Position numbers and translations under genes: made by a program
In this document: in pieces, positions 37,664-52,600 of the stretch
How positions within the stretch are numbered: the first letter of the stretch is position 1
How the letters are laid out: every line of letters begins with the position of its first letter
Notes under the pieces: generated by a model
What the model was told of the DNA's origin: nothing
Seen by the model: the letters and a program-made list of their open reading frames with translations, nothing else
The model's database searches: none
Source of the DNA: Dromaius novaehollandiae
Taxonomy: Eukaryota > Chordata > Aves > Casuariiformes > Dromaiidae
Reading direction: 5' to 3'
DNA length: 64,000 nt
Assembly (NCBI RefSeq): GCF_036370855.1
Contig: NC_088105.1
Coordinates: 13,211,619 to 13,275,618 of the forward strand

Positions 37664-40600
37664 CTGGAGATACATGTTAAAAAAGTTTCATGCTTTCATA
37701 CTCACTTCCCCATACTGCCCAAGGCAGAACCAGCCTCTACTACAGGATAAGCAGAGAACCAGGCCTGCAGAGCAAGAATGCAGGATGTCACACGCAAGGA
37801 GAGCTGTAACTTGCCAGTACTGCCACACTGACCCACACAGACCAAATGCTTGTTCCAGTGTTTGGTGAGGAGGTGAGATGGCAAGGCAAAAAAAAAAAAA
37901 AAAAAAAAAAATCATTCTGCTCCAAAATCTTGAGGTCAAACAACTCTATCTGACCAAAAATAAGACATGAATTCTTGAGGTCACAGCTCTTACAATGAAC
38001 ACTCTGCTGCCACAGCCTTGAGACAAAGCCCCAAGGCCTGTTCACAACAGCATAGATCAAGGGAAGATTTCTTGCAGCTAGCCTTAGACATCTAAATTAG
38101 TATGCATATCCCTAGGACTGATGAAGAGGGAAGGAGGGACAGGAAGCCATCTCTACAGAAGAGTCATCCAGCCTACCTGAGGTTGGTGGGCATCCAGCCC
38201 ACCCAAGGTTGGGGTGATCACAGGTAACTCACTGCAGCAGTCTGCATGCTGGAACCAATTACTCCTCTAAGCACCCAGGTGGAACATGAAGAGAAATGCA
38301 ACATGCCAGGCAAATCATTTTGCTGCATTTCTGTCAAAATCTCAGTCTAGATCAGTTCCAGCATGATAACTGCAGTCTTGATACAGAGGAAGAGTTCACC
38401 CTTCCTATGGCAGCCATAAGGAAAGAGAGGGATTTCTTCACCAACACTCTCATAGAGGGGAGCAGAACAGGCATCAGAGCATGGGCTGACTGTGCACCAA
38501 TATTTAGCTAATGGCATGAGCAAGCCAAAGCCACTGGCTGCGAGCAGAACTGTTAATTTGAGAGGGAAAGAAGGAAACAGACTGTAGGAGGAGACCTCCA
38601 TGTATTTAAACCAGATCTGAGAGACTGGCAGCTGGTATTCAGGACAGCACTGCTCTGAGACACAACACAGCATAATGTGAATAGTTACCTGCAACGCCTC
38701 AAAAAGGTCATACATGTTCACCGGAGGGAGAGAAGCTGGTAAGGTGTCTCCAGAGCACGCTAACAGTAGAGCTGCTTGCTGCTCAGCATCATCGGGTGGG
38801 GGCTGGGGAGCTAGACTCTGACCAGCAGAAGGTGCCACACAGGTTGGAGGGCTGCAGAGAGAACAGGCAGTAAAATTTTTCAGTTGAGAAAAAATGCACT
38901 AGCTTTGCAAGTGAAGCTCAGGGGCCAAGCCCCTGCTGTGTTACTTTTCTGTTAGTTGATTTAGGCCTTGTCTACACAAAATTATATCAGCTGTAATTAA
39001 GATCTTTAAATTCCAGTTTTAACAAAATCAGTGCAAATTGATTCCCAACATCAAACCTGCTTTATAACTGATGCTGATTTTGTTACTTTTATTTACAGCC
39101 ACCAGCTTCCACCCAACATAAGAAGTGAGGCACCCACAACATGAAATTAAAAGACATGAGCTGTTAGACAGAGTTGTCTGGAGTGGATTGCATCTGTAGT
39201 GTTTGTAGTGCTATAACCAATTCTTAACACACCCACGATCTCCTGCCAACTGAGAGCAACTCTGATAGACAAACACACACATGCTGCCAGATACACAGCA
39301 TAAGCTGTTTGACATTGACACTTTGGAAAACAAGATGACCTTGGAGCTCTGCTAAATGGAAAGGGCTGCCAACGAACTGTAATACATTTGGATGCAGCAA
39401 ATGACAGAATGGCAGGGTCCTCCAGAACCTCACTGAAACCCCATTCCTATGGTACAACAGAGGTGTCCCCCCAAACGCAGGGCTCTTCTGCCCCAGGACC
39501 GCTTCCCTGAGGCCAGCAGCATTTCTGTGGTACTCACTACAGCTTCCAAACAAGTCATGATTAACAAAACATTGAGTGCCAGGGCTCAGCTTCATAAATT
39601 GATGGACAAGTGCAGGCAAGGAAGAAAGACTTAACATTGTCCTAAACTCTGTTGCTGAGAAATCCCCACATCTTTCCTCCTGTTTAGCAGTACAGTCCCC
39701 TGTACTACTCCTTTCTTAGTGCGTGAAAATTAAATAGCATTACTAACAGACGCTGCTAGGTAGAAAGAGAAACTGAACAATGGAATAGCTTCAGGGCTAG
39801 CAAGTTACATTTGAAGTTAACAGCCTGCTGAGCTTCCTTACCATTCAATTAAATTGTTATAAGCAACAACACTGTTCTTCAGATATGGCTGAGGGTTAAC
39901 GTTGCTTCCGAAGGCATATTTGAAATGGCCATCTCTCATGCGATAGGCTTTTCTCCTGGATATTACAGATGTCAGAATATCCTTGAGATGGTTCTGCAAT
40001 GAAAAACCTTTTTGTTACATATACTGACTTACTCATCCTACCAAGCTACTGCTGTGACAAGTGCATCACCAATTGGCAAGACAGAAGTAGTGCTGCCACG
40101 AGTAGTAGCCACAGGGACCTAAAGATGTAAGGGAACCAAAATCTGGACAGCATACAGTACGCTCTAACTACCTGATACAGTTGGATAAAGAAGACATGAC
40201 ATCTCAGAATTCCTCACTATACTTAGCATTTCTTTGTAGAAAGGATTATAAAAGAGGCAGTGAACTGCATTATATATCTGTCCAGATAGATAATTTCAGA
40301 GATTTCTTCTTAATCTGGGGGGGCTGCACACAGGGGGAAGGCAACCTCCCAAACCAGCAATATAGTCAGATAAAAGTTGAATTAGCCGTGGCCTACAAAC
40401 TACTTGAAATTACAAAGATGACAGCCAAACTCTTCTCGGCAGCAGCAAGCAATGTAACAAGGGACAACGGCCACAAGTTGCATCTGTAGAGGTTGAGGTC
40501 AGACATTAGAATAAGCTTCTTCCCCAGGAGGGTGGCACAACCCTGGGACAGGTAGGGGATCTCCATCCTTGGAGGTTTCCAGGACATGGCTAGACAAAGC

Positions 40601-43600
40601 CACGGCCAACCTGATTTAGTGCAGAGGATAGTCAGCCCCAAAGTAGATATGGGACCAAAGACCTCCAGTGCTCCTTCTTCCAGCCAACAATTTTGTGCTT
40701 GAACTTACAATTCATTTTACAAACATCATCTTTCTAACACTGGAATTTTTCAATTATTTCTTATTACATTAGTTTATCTTTTTCTTCTGCTTTATTCTTG
40801 TAAACCAGCAAAATGTCAAGTCAGCAGTTCATTACACCATTTTACACAGAAACATTATCCTATTTATAAGAAGAAAAGACAAAGAGGACACTGCATATTA
40901 GCCTGTGACGTGTAGTTTAACATGTGATGTGCTGCTTCCTATGTCAGAGAGGTCTCTTAAATGCCAGGAAATCCCCAGCTGCAAATCTCTTTAGGAGAGT
41001 TAAAGAATTTAATTATCAGCAGCAGATGTTACACTCACACTGGAATACTTGCCATAAAACTACAGCAAAAAGCCACTTATTGCTCTTTTTCAGACTGTGC
41101 AGGTACCTTGAAACTGTGGGAGAAGCAGTGCTCTGAGGAAAAAAAAAAAAAAAAAAAAACAGGCACTGCTTCTTAACCTAGCCTCATTCCTGGATGAGGA
41201 ATTCAGGTCGGCCTCCAAATTGTGACTCAGGGAAACCACCTACAAGCCAAAGCTCCAAGTAGTGGTGGTATCACATGGTCCCAACTGAGACATGTCAGGA
41301 AGCACACTACTGATGGCCAAACACAGCAGCAGCAGGCCCTTCACCTGCAGATATTACACAATTCTGCCACTTTGCTTCCACGACAGATATTTTTGCCCAC
41401 AATGGATTATTTTTTAATAGAACTCTTTAAACTGGAGCTGCCATTCTGATAATGCTTCCAAATGACAAGAACAGCATTTTCCAAACCAGGCTCTCAGGTG
41501 TGTCTAGAGTTCTTCATAGGCAAATATTTCAAAATTAACACTTGCAGGCACAAATCCAAGACTGCATATCAGTGATGCCACACATCTGGAATCCCTTTGA
41601 TTCTGATCTTATTTCTCCCATGGCAACTGGGCAATCAGAGAAACAGCCCCCTCCCCCCAGGGGCACTACCTCCATATTGCACACAAAGCATTTTGTTGCT
41701 GGCATAATGGGAACGCCACTGCTGCCCAGCCCAGTCTCACCTCCACAGCGTAAACAACAGCTGTCACTGCTTCCTCGGTGACATTGTCTAGCCCGTGCTC
41801 ATATGCAGTTACAATCATCCTTCCTTCTAACTGGCCACGTGTAGGAAGCATCATAGTGTGGGAACACAGCTTCAAATCGTCGTCCTCCTGAGGATCCTTT
41901 GCCACGAATTGCTGGGCTCCAGACAACGGATTCTGAGGCTGGAACCGATGCTGTTATCAACATAATATTAGAACACAAGAAGAGAGATGCTTGGTCAGAT
42001 CCTTTGATTCATCTAGCCAAACATCCCTTCTCCAATTGGAAAGCAAGTGCCTAAGGAAATACGTAACAGTAGGACAAACAAAGCAATATTCACCCCCAAG
42101 ATACTCTCCCAAATCCCAACAATTTGTGAGCGAAAAACTCCCTGAGCCAGTGCTAGTGTCCTTTTATTTAACAGCCTGTGAACTTGCCCAGTAGCACCCT
42201 GAACCATCTAAATCTCTGGTGTCCATGACATCCTGCAGCAAGATATTCCACAGTGTAACAATGCCCTCCATGAAGAGCCATCTCCTCTAGTTTGCTCTGT
42301 ACTTCCCTCTTGCTAGCTTCCATTGATGCTTCTGGAATTCTCAGATGTGATCACTGTTCCTTTTATCCCTATCCACCTATCCAGGCTAGTCATGATTTTA
42401 TGGACTTTCACACCTCTCAGCCACGCTTTCCATACAGAAGAGTTCTCATCTACTTCGTCATTTCTTGTATAGAAGCTTTTCGCTATTGGACAGTAAGAAA
42501 GGTATGTATTTAATTACTAACTATACAGTTTCCTACCAAGGGATAAAATGATGGTCCTAAGCTTGTGTGATCCTTAAAGGTCTTAAGTCATTTTTCACAA
42601 AAGACTAAGGCTTTAAATGCAACAGGTTATCCAAATTCCAGTCCTGGATCTTGTATTCTAGTCTCCACATGCACTTTCACATCTTCCTTTAAGCAGTACT
42701 GTGTTACTGAGCAGCCACTGTTTCTAAGATGGAAAATGGCTATTACTCAGGACTAACTCAATTATTGGGAAAAGCAAAAAAGGAAAAAAAAATCCACCAC
42801 ACAACTTGAATTCATACCACAAGGTGGAAACCCACAGTTCTTGGGCCACGCACACTCCAAAACAACTCCCTTTTACAGCTAGCAAAGGACTTGTGATAGC
42901 TTCTGGGAAGCCTCAGTCTCCAGGTAGGGGAAAAAAGCCAACAGGAACTGGTGATCCTTGGTCCCATACACCTGCTCAGCCCAGCCCTGACCCACGAGGA
43001 AACAAGAGAGCACTTGCTCATGAAGTACTCCCAGAACTCCTATTCCTCAGCTCTGCAAGGCACAGATCTCATTGCTCTGCAACAAAAATTCCCATCAGGC
43101 TCTTACAGGGCATCATGATAAACCCATACTTGAAATATAAACAAGAAATACAAAGCTAAGTGGATTTCTGATGTCTCAGTTTCAGGAGAGAAAGGGGAAC
43201 TGCTTTATTCAAAGGCCAGTGTGGCATTTAAGTCAGAGTGAAAACCAATCCACCTACTAATAATGTGAAAAGTTTTCATCCCAGTAATTCTGAAGACTTA
43301 GGCTTTCATTACAGGAAAGCTACATTCCTGTATGCCTGGAGGAAATAAAAATAAAAATAAAAATAATATTTTTTCAAAATGTAGGCAACTCCAAAAGGAG
43401 CAAGGTTTGAGAAAGCAGAAGCCAGATGGAATGAACCTGTGATCATTCACACAGTTGTTATTCTGACCAGTGAGGGAACCATCCACAAAAATTAAGGCAC
43501 TTCTAAGTTCACAGTACTGAGGAATTCCACTAATAGCAGACACTTTACGTAGTACTTACCACCAAATGTTCCAGGAACACGTGTATAAACATATACTAAA

Positions 43601-46600
43601 AATGTGATAAAATGTGGGAGTGTTCAAGTAAACCAAATTCCAAGACTTCCACCATGCACCACAGCTTATCAAACTCTCCTTTGATCGTTGTAACTTTTTC
43701 AGCAATAAGCAAGAAATTTTAAAACAAAAACAACACACACTGCTGTGACAAGTTCAGGTCACAGCTGCAAACAGCACAAAGGATTTTTGCAGTTTCTGAA
43801 TACAATAAGCCTTCAGCTGGATTCATGATCCTTTCCAACAGCTCTTCTACAAAGCACACATATAATTAGAGTGCCTCAAAGTGTGGTTCACAGTTTGGCT
43901 GAGCCAAGTTAACTTCTCACAGCTGTAGAAGGGGGACGTTTCACACGCCCAGCTTTCTTCCCTACTCTCAGCCATGTGGCTGTCCCTCCTTCCTTTGCAC
44001 TGGCTTTGGCATTCATCCAATCACAAGGAATGCTAGATCCAGCTGAATAAACCAGCAACAAAAACACTTTCCCCCCGTCAAGCGGTCAGCTTTCTACCTT
44101 GTCAGTGACCCAAACTCTATCACTGTGTGGTCAGACACCTGACAAAATTGGCACAGGAGGAGAGCAGACACTCTCCCTTTCAACAAGCTGTTTATCTGAC
44201 TCAGGCTGGCTCATGAAATCCTTCCCAGGTCCCATCCCAATCCTCCTTCATGCCTCCTTCATCTGGCAGCACAGAAACAACTTTAGAACAGGCTCGTCAC
44301 CATATCAGATCAATGTAAAGAGCCTTTGCTTCAAAAAAGAACTGAACTTTGTGTGTTTCTCTCCCATCCAACAGGAGATAGCAACTTTGCAGAGGAGAGT
44401 TTTTACAAGGCATTTTCAATTCTGAAACAACTAAGCCCTCTAAGAGGTTCCACTTAAGAAACACCTTACTTCTAACCGTTCAGACTGTACAAAGTCCTGT
44501 GGAGGGCATCATGCTTCAAGGAATTTTGCCTGACTGAGAATAAATAAGAAGTCACTGTCGCTTCAAGAGCTTAGCAGCACCATGAAGCAAACAAGAGATT
44601 ACAGAGAAAGGGAAAGATGAACCAGCCTATAAGAGATCTGTCCAAGTGTTACTGGAGTGGCCACAGAGCAAGGGCTGCTCCTTCCTGGTTCCTGAAATAA
44701 AAGTTTTTGCAACTTTGATATTCAAGTGTTCTTCCATGTATTTTCTGGTGTCTTAAAGTCAGGACACGCTGCAGCCTTCTGGAGAAGCTTCCACATGAGA
44801 GAGCAGCAGCTACTAGCTCCCAGCTCCTGCTCCAACTTGGAACAAATCTGACATATGCCATTTCACATGAAATGCTTTCACCACCCCGGTAGTAATGAAG
44901 ACCATATACCATGCAGACCTCTTCATCACCAAGACAATTTTGAACAGCTAAGACCACTTGACCACAGGCACTTACATCAAATTTTTGTCGAACTGAAGAA
45001 ATCTTTTTCTTTCCTTTGGGCTTTCCAGGTTTAGTTGCAGAGCCACCTGGCCATGGCAGAGATCCTGCACCTTCTATGAATTGGAGGGGGGGGGGGGAAA
45101 AAAAAAAAAAAGGACAGGTGTTACACTTGATTTAGGGCCAGGATGATCCTGTCAACATGAAAAACTCTAACCCTAGGCCCCCAAGCTAGGATCCAAACCC
45201 ACAGCCATGAACCACAAGAACTTCTCAGGGCAGAACTCTTTCAGCAGCCCACCTCATCCTTTGCTAGCCCCACTGACTCAAGACCCCTACTTCAGTAGAA
45301 GTTTTTGTCTGCACACCACATAAAAACTAACAGTAGAAGGAGAGAGATGAGCACAGCCTCCAAGGAAAGCCATGAGGAAGTAACAAGCCATGTTTTGTCA
45401 CAAAAACAGCAGGTACTTGCCCTGAGGGGCAATCTTGGATCAGGGCAGATGCTAGCCTGGACAATACAGGCAGTGTGACCCATTACATCTGCCCTTACAG
45501 TTTCCCCATCAGCTTTAGCAGCCTTTGTCTTGGATTCATTAAACACCACAGACAATCAGTCTTGTTGCACTCAAGTGGAAAGGACAGGGTGGGAGAACTG
45601 CAAAGGCCATGGAGCCCAGGAACAGGATGACACCAATACGAACAGTGAACTCTAAACTGTGTGCTACCGGCAAGCAGCAAGGGAAGATTACTGCATAATA
45701 TCAAGAAAAAATAAATAAATAAGTAAAAACTGCCACCTTGAGACTGCTCAAAAATCCACTGTATGTTGTTTGACAGCTAGCTACACCTACAGCAGGCCAA
45801 GCCATGTCTTGATAATCATACAGCTCTTGGCGAGGACAATCTAGCAGATTTGCCACCAACAGGTTTACAAGATTTGTATCTGAATGAGAATTGTGCACAT
45901 CTGCACTTAAGAGGAGATCGAATCCAATGCCTACATGCTTGCTGACAGTGAGAAAGTAGCAGCACTTCCTGCAACCCAAAGACCGGACCGCCCTCTTGTG
46001 GCTACAGAAACAACCTCTACTTCATTTCACCAGTACTTACTTTGGTTTTGCACAGAAAAATCAGCATCCTTCTTCCTCTGGAGCTCTGAGCACAGTGTAC
46101 CCAGCACTGGGGCCAAATCCAGGGAGCTCAGACAACCTGCCTTGAAAGACACTCCAGTGGGCTCTGAAAGGGAGGTTGGGCTTCTGCTGCCCAGGCAATA
46201 CTGACGGCAGCACCGTGAAGCCTCAGACGTTTTCTGGCCAGACCTGAACCAAAGATGACATTTGCCATTCCCTCCAAATTTGGGCAACGCATCACAGCAG
46301 CCATCCCATGGCTCACCATTCACAGACAGGCCTACCTCAAGCATGAGTGCTGAGCGTTGACAAACACTCGGCCAGTTCTGCTATTCTCACCTGTCACCAC
46401 AGCCTGCCAAGGCCTTGCGAGACCAGCTTCACACCAATCTGCTTGCCCAAGGCTCCTGCAACTGCATCTAATTTGCTGCAATTGGAATTCATAAATATAA
46501 TTATACTGCAGCCCTGTTTCTAAGAATAAGGCTGGCTGGAAGTCCTTGGCTAAAGTAGCCTCACACACTCAAAGGTGCACCAAAAGCATAGTGTCCTGTG

Positions 46601-49600
46601 CCATGAAGAAGGAAAAAAAAACACCCTAAAAGATGAATTTTTAGGATAAGGCTAAAACAGAGGATGCAGATGAAGTTTATGAATGATCAGCTGTTAAGAG
46701 GCTAAGAGGCTAGAAACAGCCTACACATTTAGAGACATGGCATACGCTCCCTTAATAAACTGCCCCCCCCCTTTTTTTTTTAATACAAAGTTTAGCTACC
46801 TCCTCTTAGTGATGAGAAAGCCATACAGTTTACAGGGAAATCTGTTGTCAAAATCTCAAAATCTAACAGTCAATTCCAGGGAATTAGGAGAAGGTCTAAT
46901 TATTATCTTTTAGATTCATAAAGTGAGGTCACTATGTCACTGTCCATCAAGAATATCCTGCTAACAAAGCAGTATGGGAAAGCATCACGGACAATTACCA
47001 TGGACCACTGCTGCCCTCCACTGAAATATCAAGATTTACATTTTAGGATATATCAAAATATTGCTACTTTTCCCTCCAAGACACTTTGCTCTTTACAGAA
47101 AAATCCTTTCTTTCCTTCTCCTTTCCTGCATACTAGGTCAAGTCCATTCTAGGAAGAAAGGGTTTGGTGTGTTAAGGACAAACATAGAAATTGCCTGGCC
47201 CATTTCAAAGTTTCCAGTAAAAATGCCTCTCTTGTCAGCTTGTAATGTTATCCATTCCAGGCCTTCCTCCCTGTCAGAAGTCTCACACAGCTCTTTCGTA
47301 GCTTCACTTATCAAAGTATCCTTAGCTAAGTGTGTGCCTGGATGAAAGTGGCAGAAATAGCAAACACAATACCCTTCACTTTATCTGATATAATGTCTAA
47401 TAGGTTACAACAGAGTCCTAGTTTTAAAAATGACTAAAAAAAAGACTTTTAAACTAAATGGCATTAAGTTTTAAGTCTTTAATAATAGGTCAGAAAGATG
47501 CAACTCTATTGAGTCTGAGCTTGCAAATTTAACAAAAATGCAGCCAGATCTAGAACAAGGAAAGGGTGAGCTACAATTTCCTATCTCCCTTCACAAAGAG
47601 CCCAGGGCAGAATTTTTTGGCTCCTTTCTAGGTTTTCATATTAATAAGCCTGACTGGCTCCAAATGAAGAAAGCAAAATTTCCCGCCACTATTCTAAGAA
47701 AAACAGTATCTGCCTTCCTGGCCACAAATGAGAAGGCTGGGGTGGCTTAGGCATGAAACTTGAGATATTAGTATTTATTTATTTATACCTGCCAGCAAGA
47801 GAATTAGATGTTAACAGATCAACAATGGCTGCTGAACTGCTCTCAAAGATGAGCAATAGATAAGAATGTTTTTCTAAGAGCTGCCACGTCTCTGTGGTGA
47901 TGACAGCAGACAGGCCAGACAGAATATGTCGGGTTTTCCTGCTGTGCTGAAACAGCAAAGCACAGGAGGAAAGGACCAAGATACACAGAGAACAACAGCC
48001 AGGCACAGAAAATATGCATTCTTTCCTCCTCACCATTTATTTGACTTTCAGTATTTTATCTTCTCACAGGGTGAAGATTTAGTCAAATATTTTCTGATAA
48101 CTCTTCTGGCAGGAATTCACACTCCTGTTTTCTTCCTCACACTCTTCCTTTTACTCTCTTCTCCACTCTCCAGAGAGAAGCACCACACAGGCAACCTGAG
48201 CCTGTCTCTCACAGTTGGCACTTTTTTATACTTTGCCCTTAAAGCAAAGCCTGAGGGCAACCCTGATATAATAAAACACTCCTGCTATCCTGGCAAGAGT
48301 TTCAACTCTCTGAACCAACTCTTAGTTGGCCCAAGATTATTAGTAAATAAGCTATATGCTTTCATCACTAACTCAAGTGCTTGCAGTTGTTTAAGTTTTA
48401 TTAAATTAACTTTTAGTTAAGGAGGAAGGTAACCAAGTGAGATTTATTAACTCAAGAAATCTTGCTAACTTGATTACTTGCAATTTTCCACAAACAAAAT
48501 AAGCTTAGTGAGCAGATACATGAAGGTTAAGAGGTTCTAAAGTGGATTTACTTTTCAAAGAATTTCTCTCAGAAGAGAAAACTCCAGACAATCTCAGACA
48601 AGAACTTTTGAAAACATCATTAAAAAAAGAGAATACCAAAGACAACAGTTTTCTTGTTATGGGAAGTCTGCCACACCACTCAGGCTAATATAGCCAACCT
48701 GAAACCAGCACTAAGGCAGTTCCTAGTATTTTAGATAGCATGTTTCTGGGAAGTTCATCTCACCTTCAGGCACTTCCACAACTGCCCAGTTATGCTGCAA
48801 CTGAGTGTCACTCAAGTATTTTTGGATACCTTTACACCAGGATGGAGAGACATCATCACTTGTTTTTAAAAAAAGGACAGAAAAGTCAGGTTTAGGATCT
48901 TCCAGGCAGTGCTTCCTCAGGATCCTGCTGTGTCCTCAGCAGGAGCTGAGCATATATTAAAGAAAACTGGTCATTTCACTGAAAAGATAAGAGCCTTCCC
49001 CCCCTCTCCATTACCAAGTCCTAAATGTCCTGTGTCACACAGGATGTTGAATTGGGACTTGAAGTTTGTGTGACCAATAGCCTAAGCAGATAAGAGATGG
49101 AGGTGGAAAGACTTCTTTCTTACCAAAGGGTCACATTCACCCAGTCTTCACTTATAAGCCCAGGTAGAACCACCACTACCAGAGGTAGCAAAATTTGGAT
49201 CAAGTGGGTTTGTTTGTATGGTTCAACAGGTATTGAAACACCTTCTCCAAGGCTTCCTACTCCAAATGCTACGATATCAAGTGTGCTTGTAACACCAATC
49301 CCACCTTTTTTTTTTTTAAATATGAAATAGCATTTTAAAGATGGTTTTTCCTCCTTGTCTCTCTCACATGAGGGTGGAAACTACATGCATCAGCAACACT
49401 TGTGATGGCATGCCAAGCACATCAAGTGCACTTCTTTAAAAATCACTTGTTGCTATGAATCATGAAGTGAACACCTTTTACATAATAGATGGTGGTGGAA
49501 ACAAGACCCTGTTAGCTTTCAGGGGTTTTTCTGTTTGTCTGTTTTTTTACACAGAAACTACAGATGTCAGACAGGCATCTAGGGGAAAAAAGTCTCTAGA

Positions 49601-52600
49601 CATATCATCCAGTATTCCATTTGTACTGCACTTGCATACACAAGTCACTAAGCCATGTACAGGAGACTGTCTAGTAAAACACATGTGTAATAGATCTACA
49701 AGTTAGCCAGTCAGCACCCAGACTGACGTGTCGCAGCACATATCAGCTCCAAAGTCCTTGGAAGAATCTGCATAAATCTGGCAACTGAGGAGATCGAAAC
49801 AGAGAGACTCCAGAAGGGACTACCAGCATGTACTGTTAACTGCCAAGCACCAAACCACGTCTTAAGAACACAGACAGGATCAAATTGATTTTTTTCAAGA
49901 TGGTTTATACAGATCTGCAGACACCAAGTCAACAAAAGCCTGCCTGGAAGCACTGGAGGTCGCCAGCTAGTCAACACTTAGTAAGGTAGCTGGTCAGCTA
50001 GCACTAGCACTTGGTTACATGCTGTTGCCAATCTGCTGAAGCATTACAAAGTCAGGTTCAAGGGCTCTTAGAGGAAGTAGGCTTGAATAGGACAAGAGGC
50101 AAAGTCCTTGCAAGGACTTGGAAGTTAAAAAGGTTAACAGAGAATGAGTAGCTTTCACAGCATATGGAAGGCACCTGGGGAGTGCAACACTGCTTTTTGC
50201 TGGGGCTCATACTTTTAACACATTCCTAGACTGACTTGAAAATGGGGTAATGGGGAACTAATAAAGTTGGCTGACAATCTGAGCTATTCAAGCTGGTAAA
50301 GATGAAGCCTGTCCAAACAGCTGCAGAACAGCTGCATGAAACTAAATGACTGGGTGATAAACTGACAGATGAAATTCAATACAGTTAAGCATAGAGTGGT
50401 CCACACAGGAATAAACAACCTCAACTTTAGCCACACAGTGATGAGCTCTGACCTAACTACTGTCACTCAGAAACAAGACCTTTAGGTTGTGACCTCTGTT
50501 ACTATGTTCACATCAACTCTGTGCTCAGTAGTCATCACAAAAAGCGAATCAAACACCAGCAAGAGAGAACATTGCTTTGTCCCTACATAAAGCCAAAGCA
50601 TGCCTGCACCCTGAATACAAAAATCTGAACAATAACAGAAGACCAGAAAGCTCAAAGGTATGGAAAGGGCTCCATGCATGAACAAAGTAGATTAGGATTA
50701 GGATTTGTCAGCTTGGAAAAGAAAAGGCAGGGTGGGAGAAAAAGTAAAGTTAGGAATGCCCTAACTTTATCCATACCTATGATGGATAGGAAACGACTGT
50801 TTGCCAAGTGAGGTAAACCTTGCTATACTATAAAACACTGAACAAGCTTTTAGTACCACGGGTTCAGAAAACAATTGGAAAGTGCATAAGGAAAACAAAA
50901 AAGAAAAAAAAAATCCAAAGCAGTGCCAAATCAGGGCATATATGAACCACAAATTTCTGAACACTGGCAACATACATCAGGGGAGTTTCACTGCATTAGT
51001 GCCCTATTTCTATACTTTAAGTGTCCACTAATGTCCACCATCTACCACTGGTAGGACAGGTCTAAGCCAAAGAACAGAAGATGGCCACAGACCTGCGGGG
51101 TGTTCTGTCATTAGCGTTGGAAACCCTGGGATAGAAAGCCAGCTCCTGGCACACAGACAGGTATTCATAAAAGGTCTCAAGGAATGGAACAGGGGGCAGG
51201 ATATGAGATTTCAGAGGCACAAGCCTTCAAGAACATAGCTTTAAGTCACAAAATCCAGACGAGAGAACATTTTGCTATAGCTCCATCAAGAACTTAAAAC
51301 TAAAACAAGCATATAGAAACAAACAACGTGACAGAAGTCCTACTTTACCACTCATAAATCCTTTCTACCTCACATCGTGCTAAGAGTACTTTAGGAAACC
51401 AACTGTGCTAAAAGGAGGTGAATGACTTCAGCCTCTTTCCAATGCACACAACATATGTCATTTGCTGGCAACATATTCCTTAACCTCAAGCATCAGTTTG
51501 GAGTCAATTCCTGCAACATGAATTGATGGCACTGACAGCTCAAAAGTGATGCCAGAGAGTCTGGACACTCAGCAAACACCTGCATCATTCACATTCAGAA
51601 CCTCCTGAGGCTCAAAGCGCAGCCACGTCCGTTCCCATCAACTCAACGGGAGCGTGTGCACTAGCACTGGATTAAGCAAACAGGGATGGGGGAGATACAG
51701 ACGGGCTACCAGCCAAGAGACTGGCAATGAAGGGGAGGATGTGCAGGAACATTCCGAAGAAGATTTGGAATATAAGACAAGTTGTGTTCCACACATATAC
51801 AGTGTTTCACAGGAGTCACAAAACATCAACATACTTTCAGCAAGGAAAAAGAGAGGTTTTTTTCTTTTTTAAATATAAATTAAACAACTTTTTAGTTCCT
51901 AACTTTAAAAAAAAAACCTTATTTTAACTAGTAAATACTGAAAACTCATAGCATTATTTTTGTATCATATTAAGTATTTTATGGGATATCATTAGGATAT
52001 AATCACTAATAATAAGCCTCATAGAATGAAATCGCTTTTGGAAGACCTCCAGATCTGTAGAAATTTAGACAAAAGACATGCTAGGCTCTGCTGTTTCAGG
52101 TAAAACTCACAGTGGAATTCCTGCTCTTGACCTTTGTTTTATAATCCAGCTGTAAGCACTGTAAGGCAGAAGCAACAAGCAGCAGGATTTAGACATAAAT
52201 CTTCTGAATTACATGAGTGCAGACAGCTAAAGAGGACCAGGCTGAGACAGAAGAGGTGCCTGTAAAGCTCAAGAGCAGACAAAGCAAATTCTGAGAGGGG
52301 AGGTAATATTTTATTATCCCAGCTGGTACAGTTGAAGAACCGTTATGACACAAGAGCTCTAAATTTGGCATTTTTCCTTCCTCCAGCTACGTCAGGCACT
52401 CTCTCATCTCTAAAACCTCATTTCTCAGATTTTAGCCTGCCACAGCTACAACATTCTCTCCCTAACCACGCAGCATTTTCATGTTCTAAACTGCAGCTCA
52501 ATTATTGTTCACGTCAGATCTCTAGATGGAGATATTTTGTTCAGTCTTCAAAAGAGCTATCTTGTCACCATGACAACAACCTTTCTAAACACTTAGAGAG

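Noticed and set aside
37690-37911. Sequence before the 24-A run as a processed retrocopy or SINE
   Set aside because: No recognisable gene or SINE body and no flanking target-site duplication.
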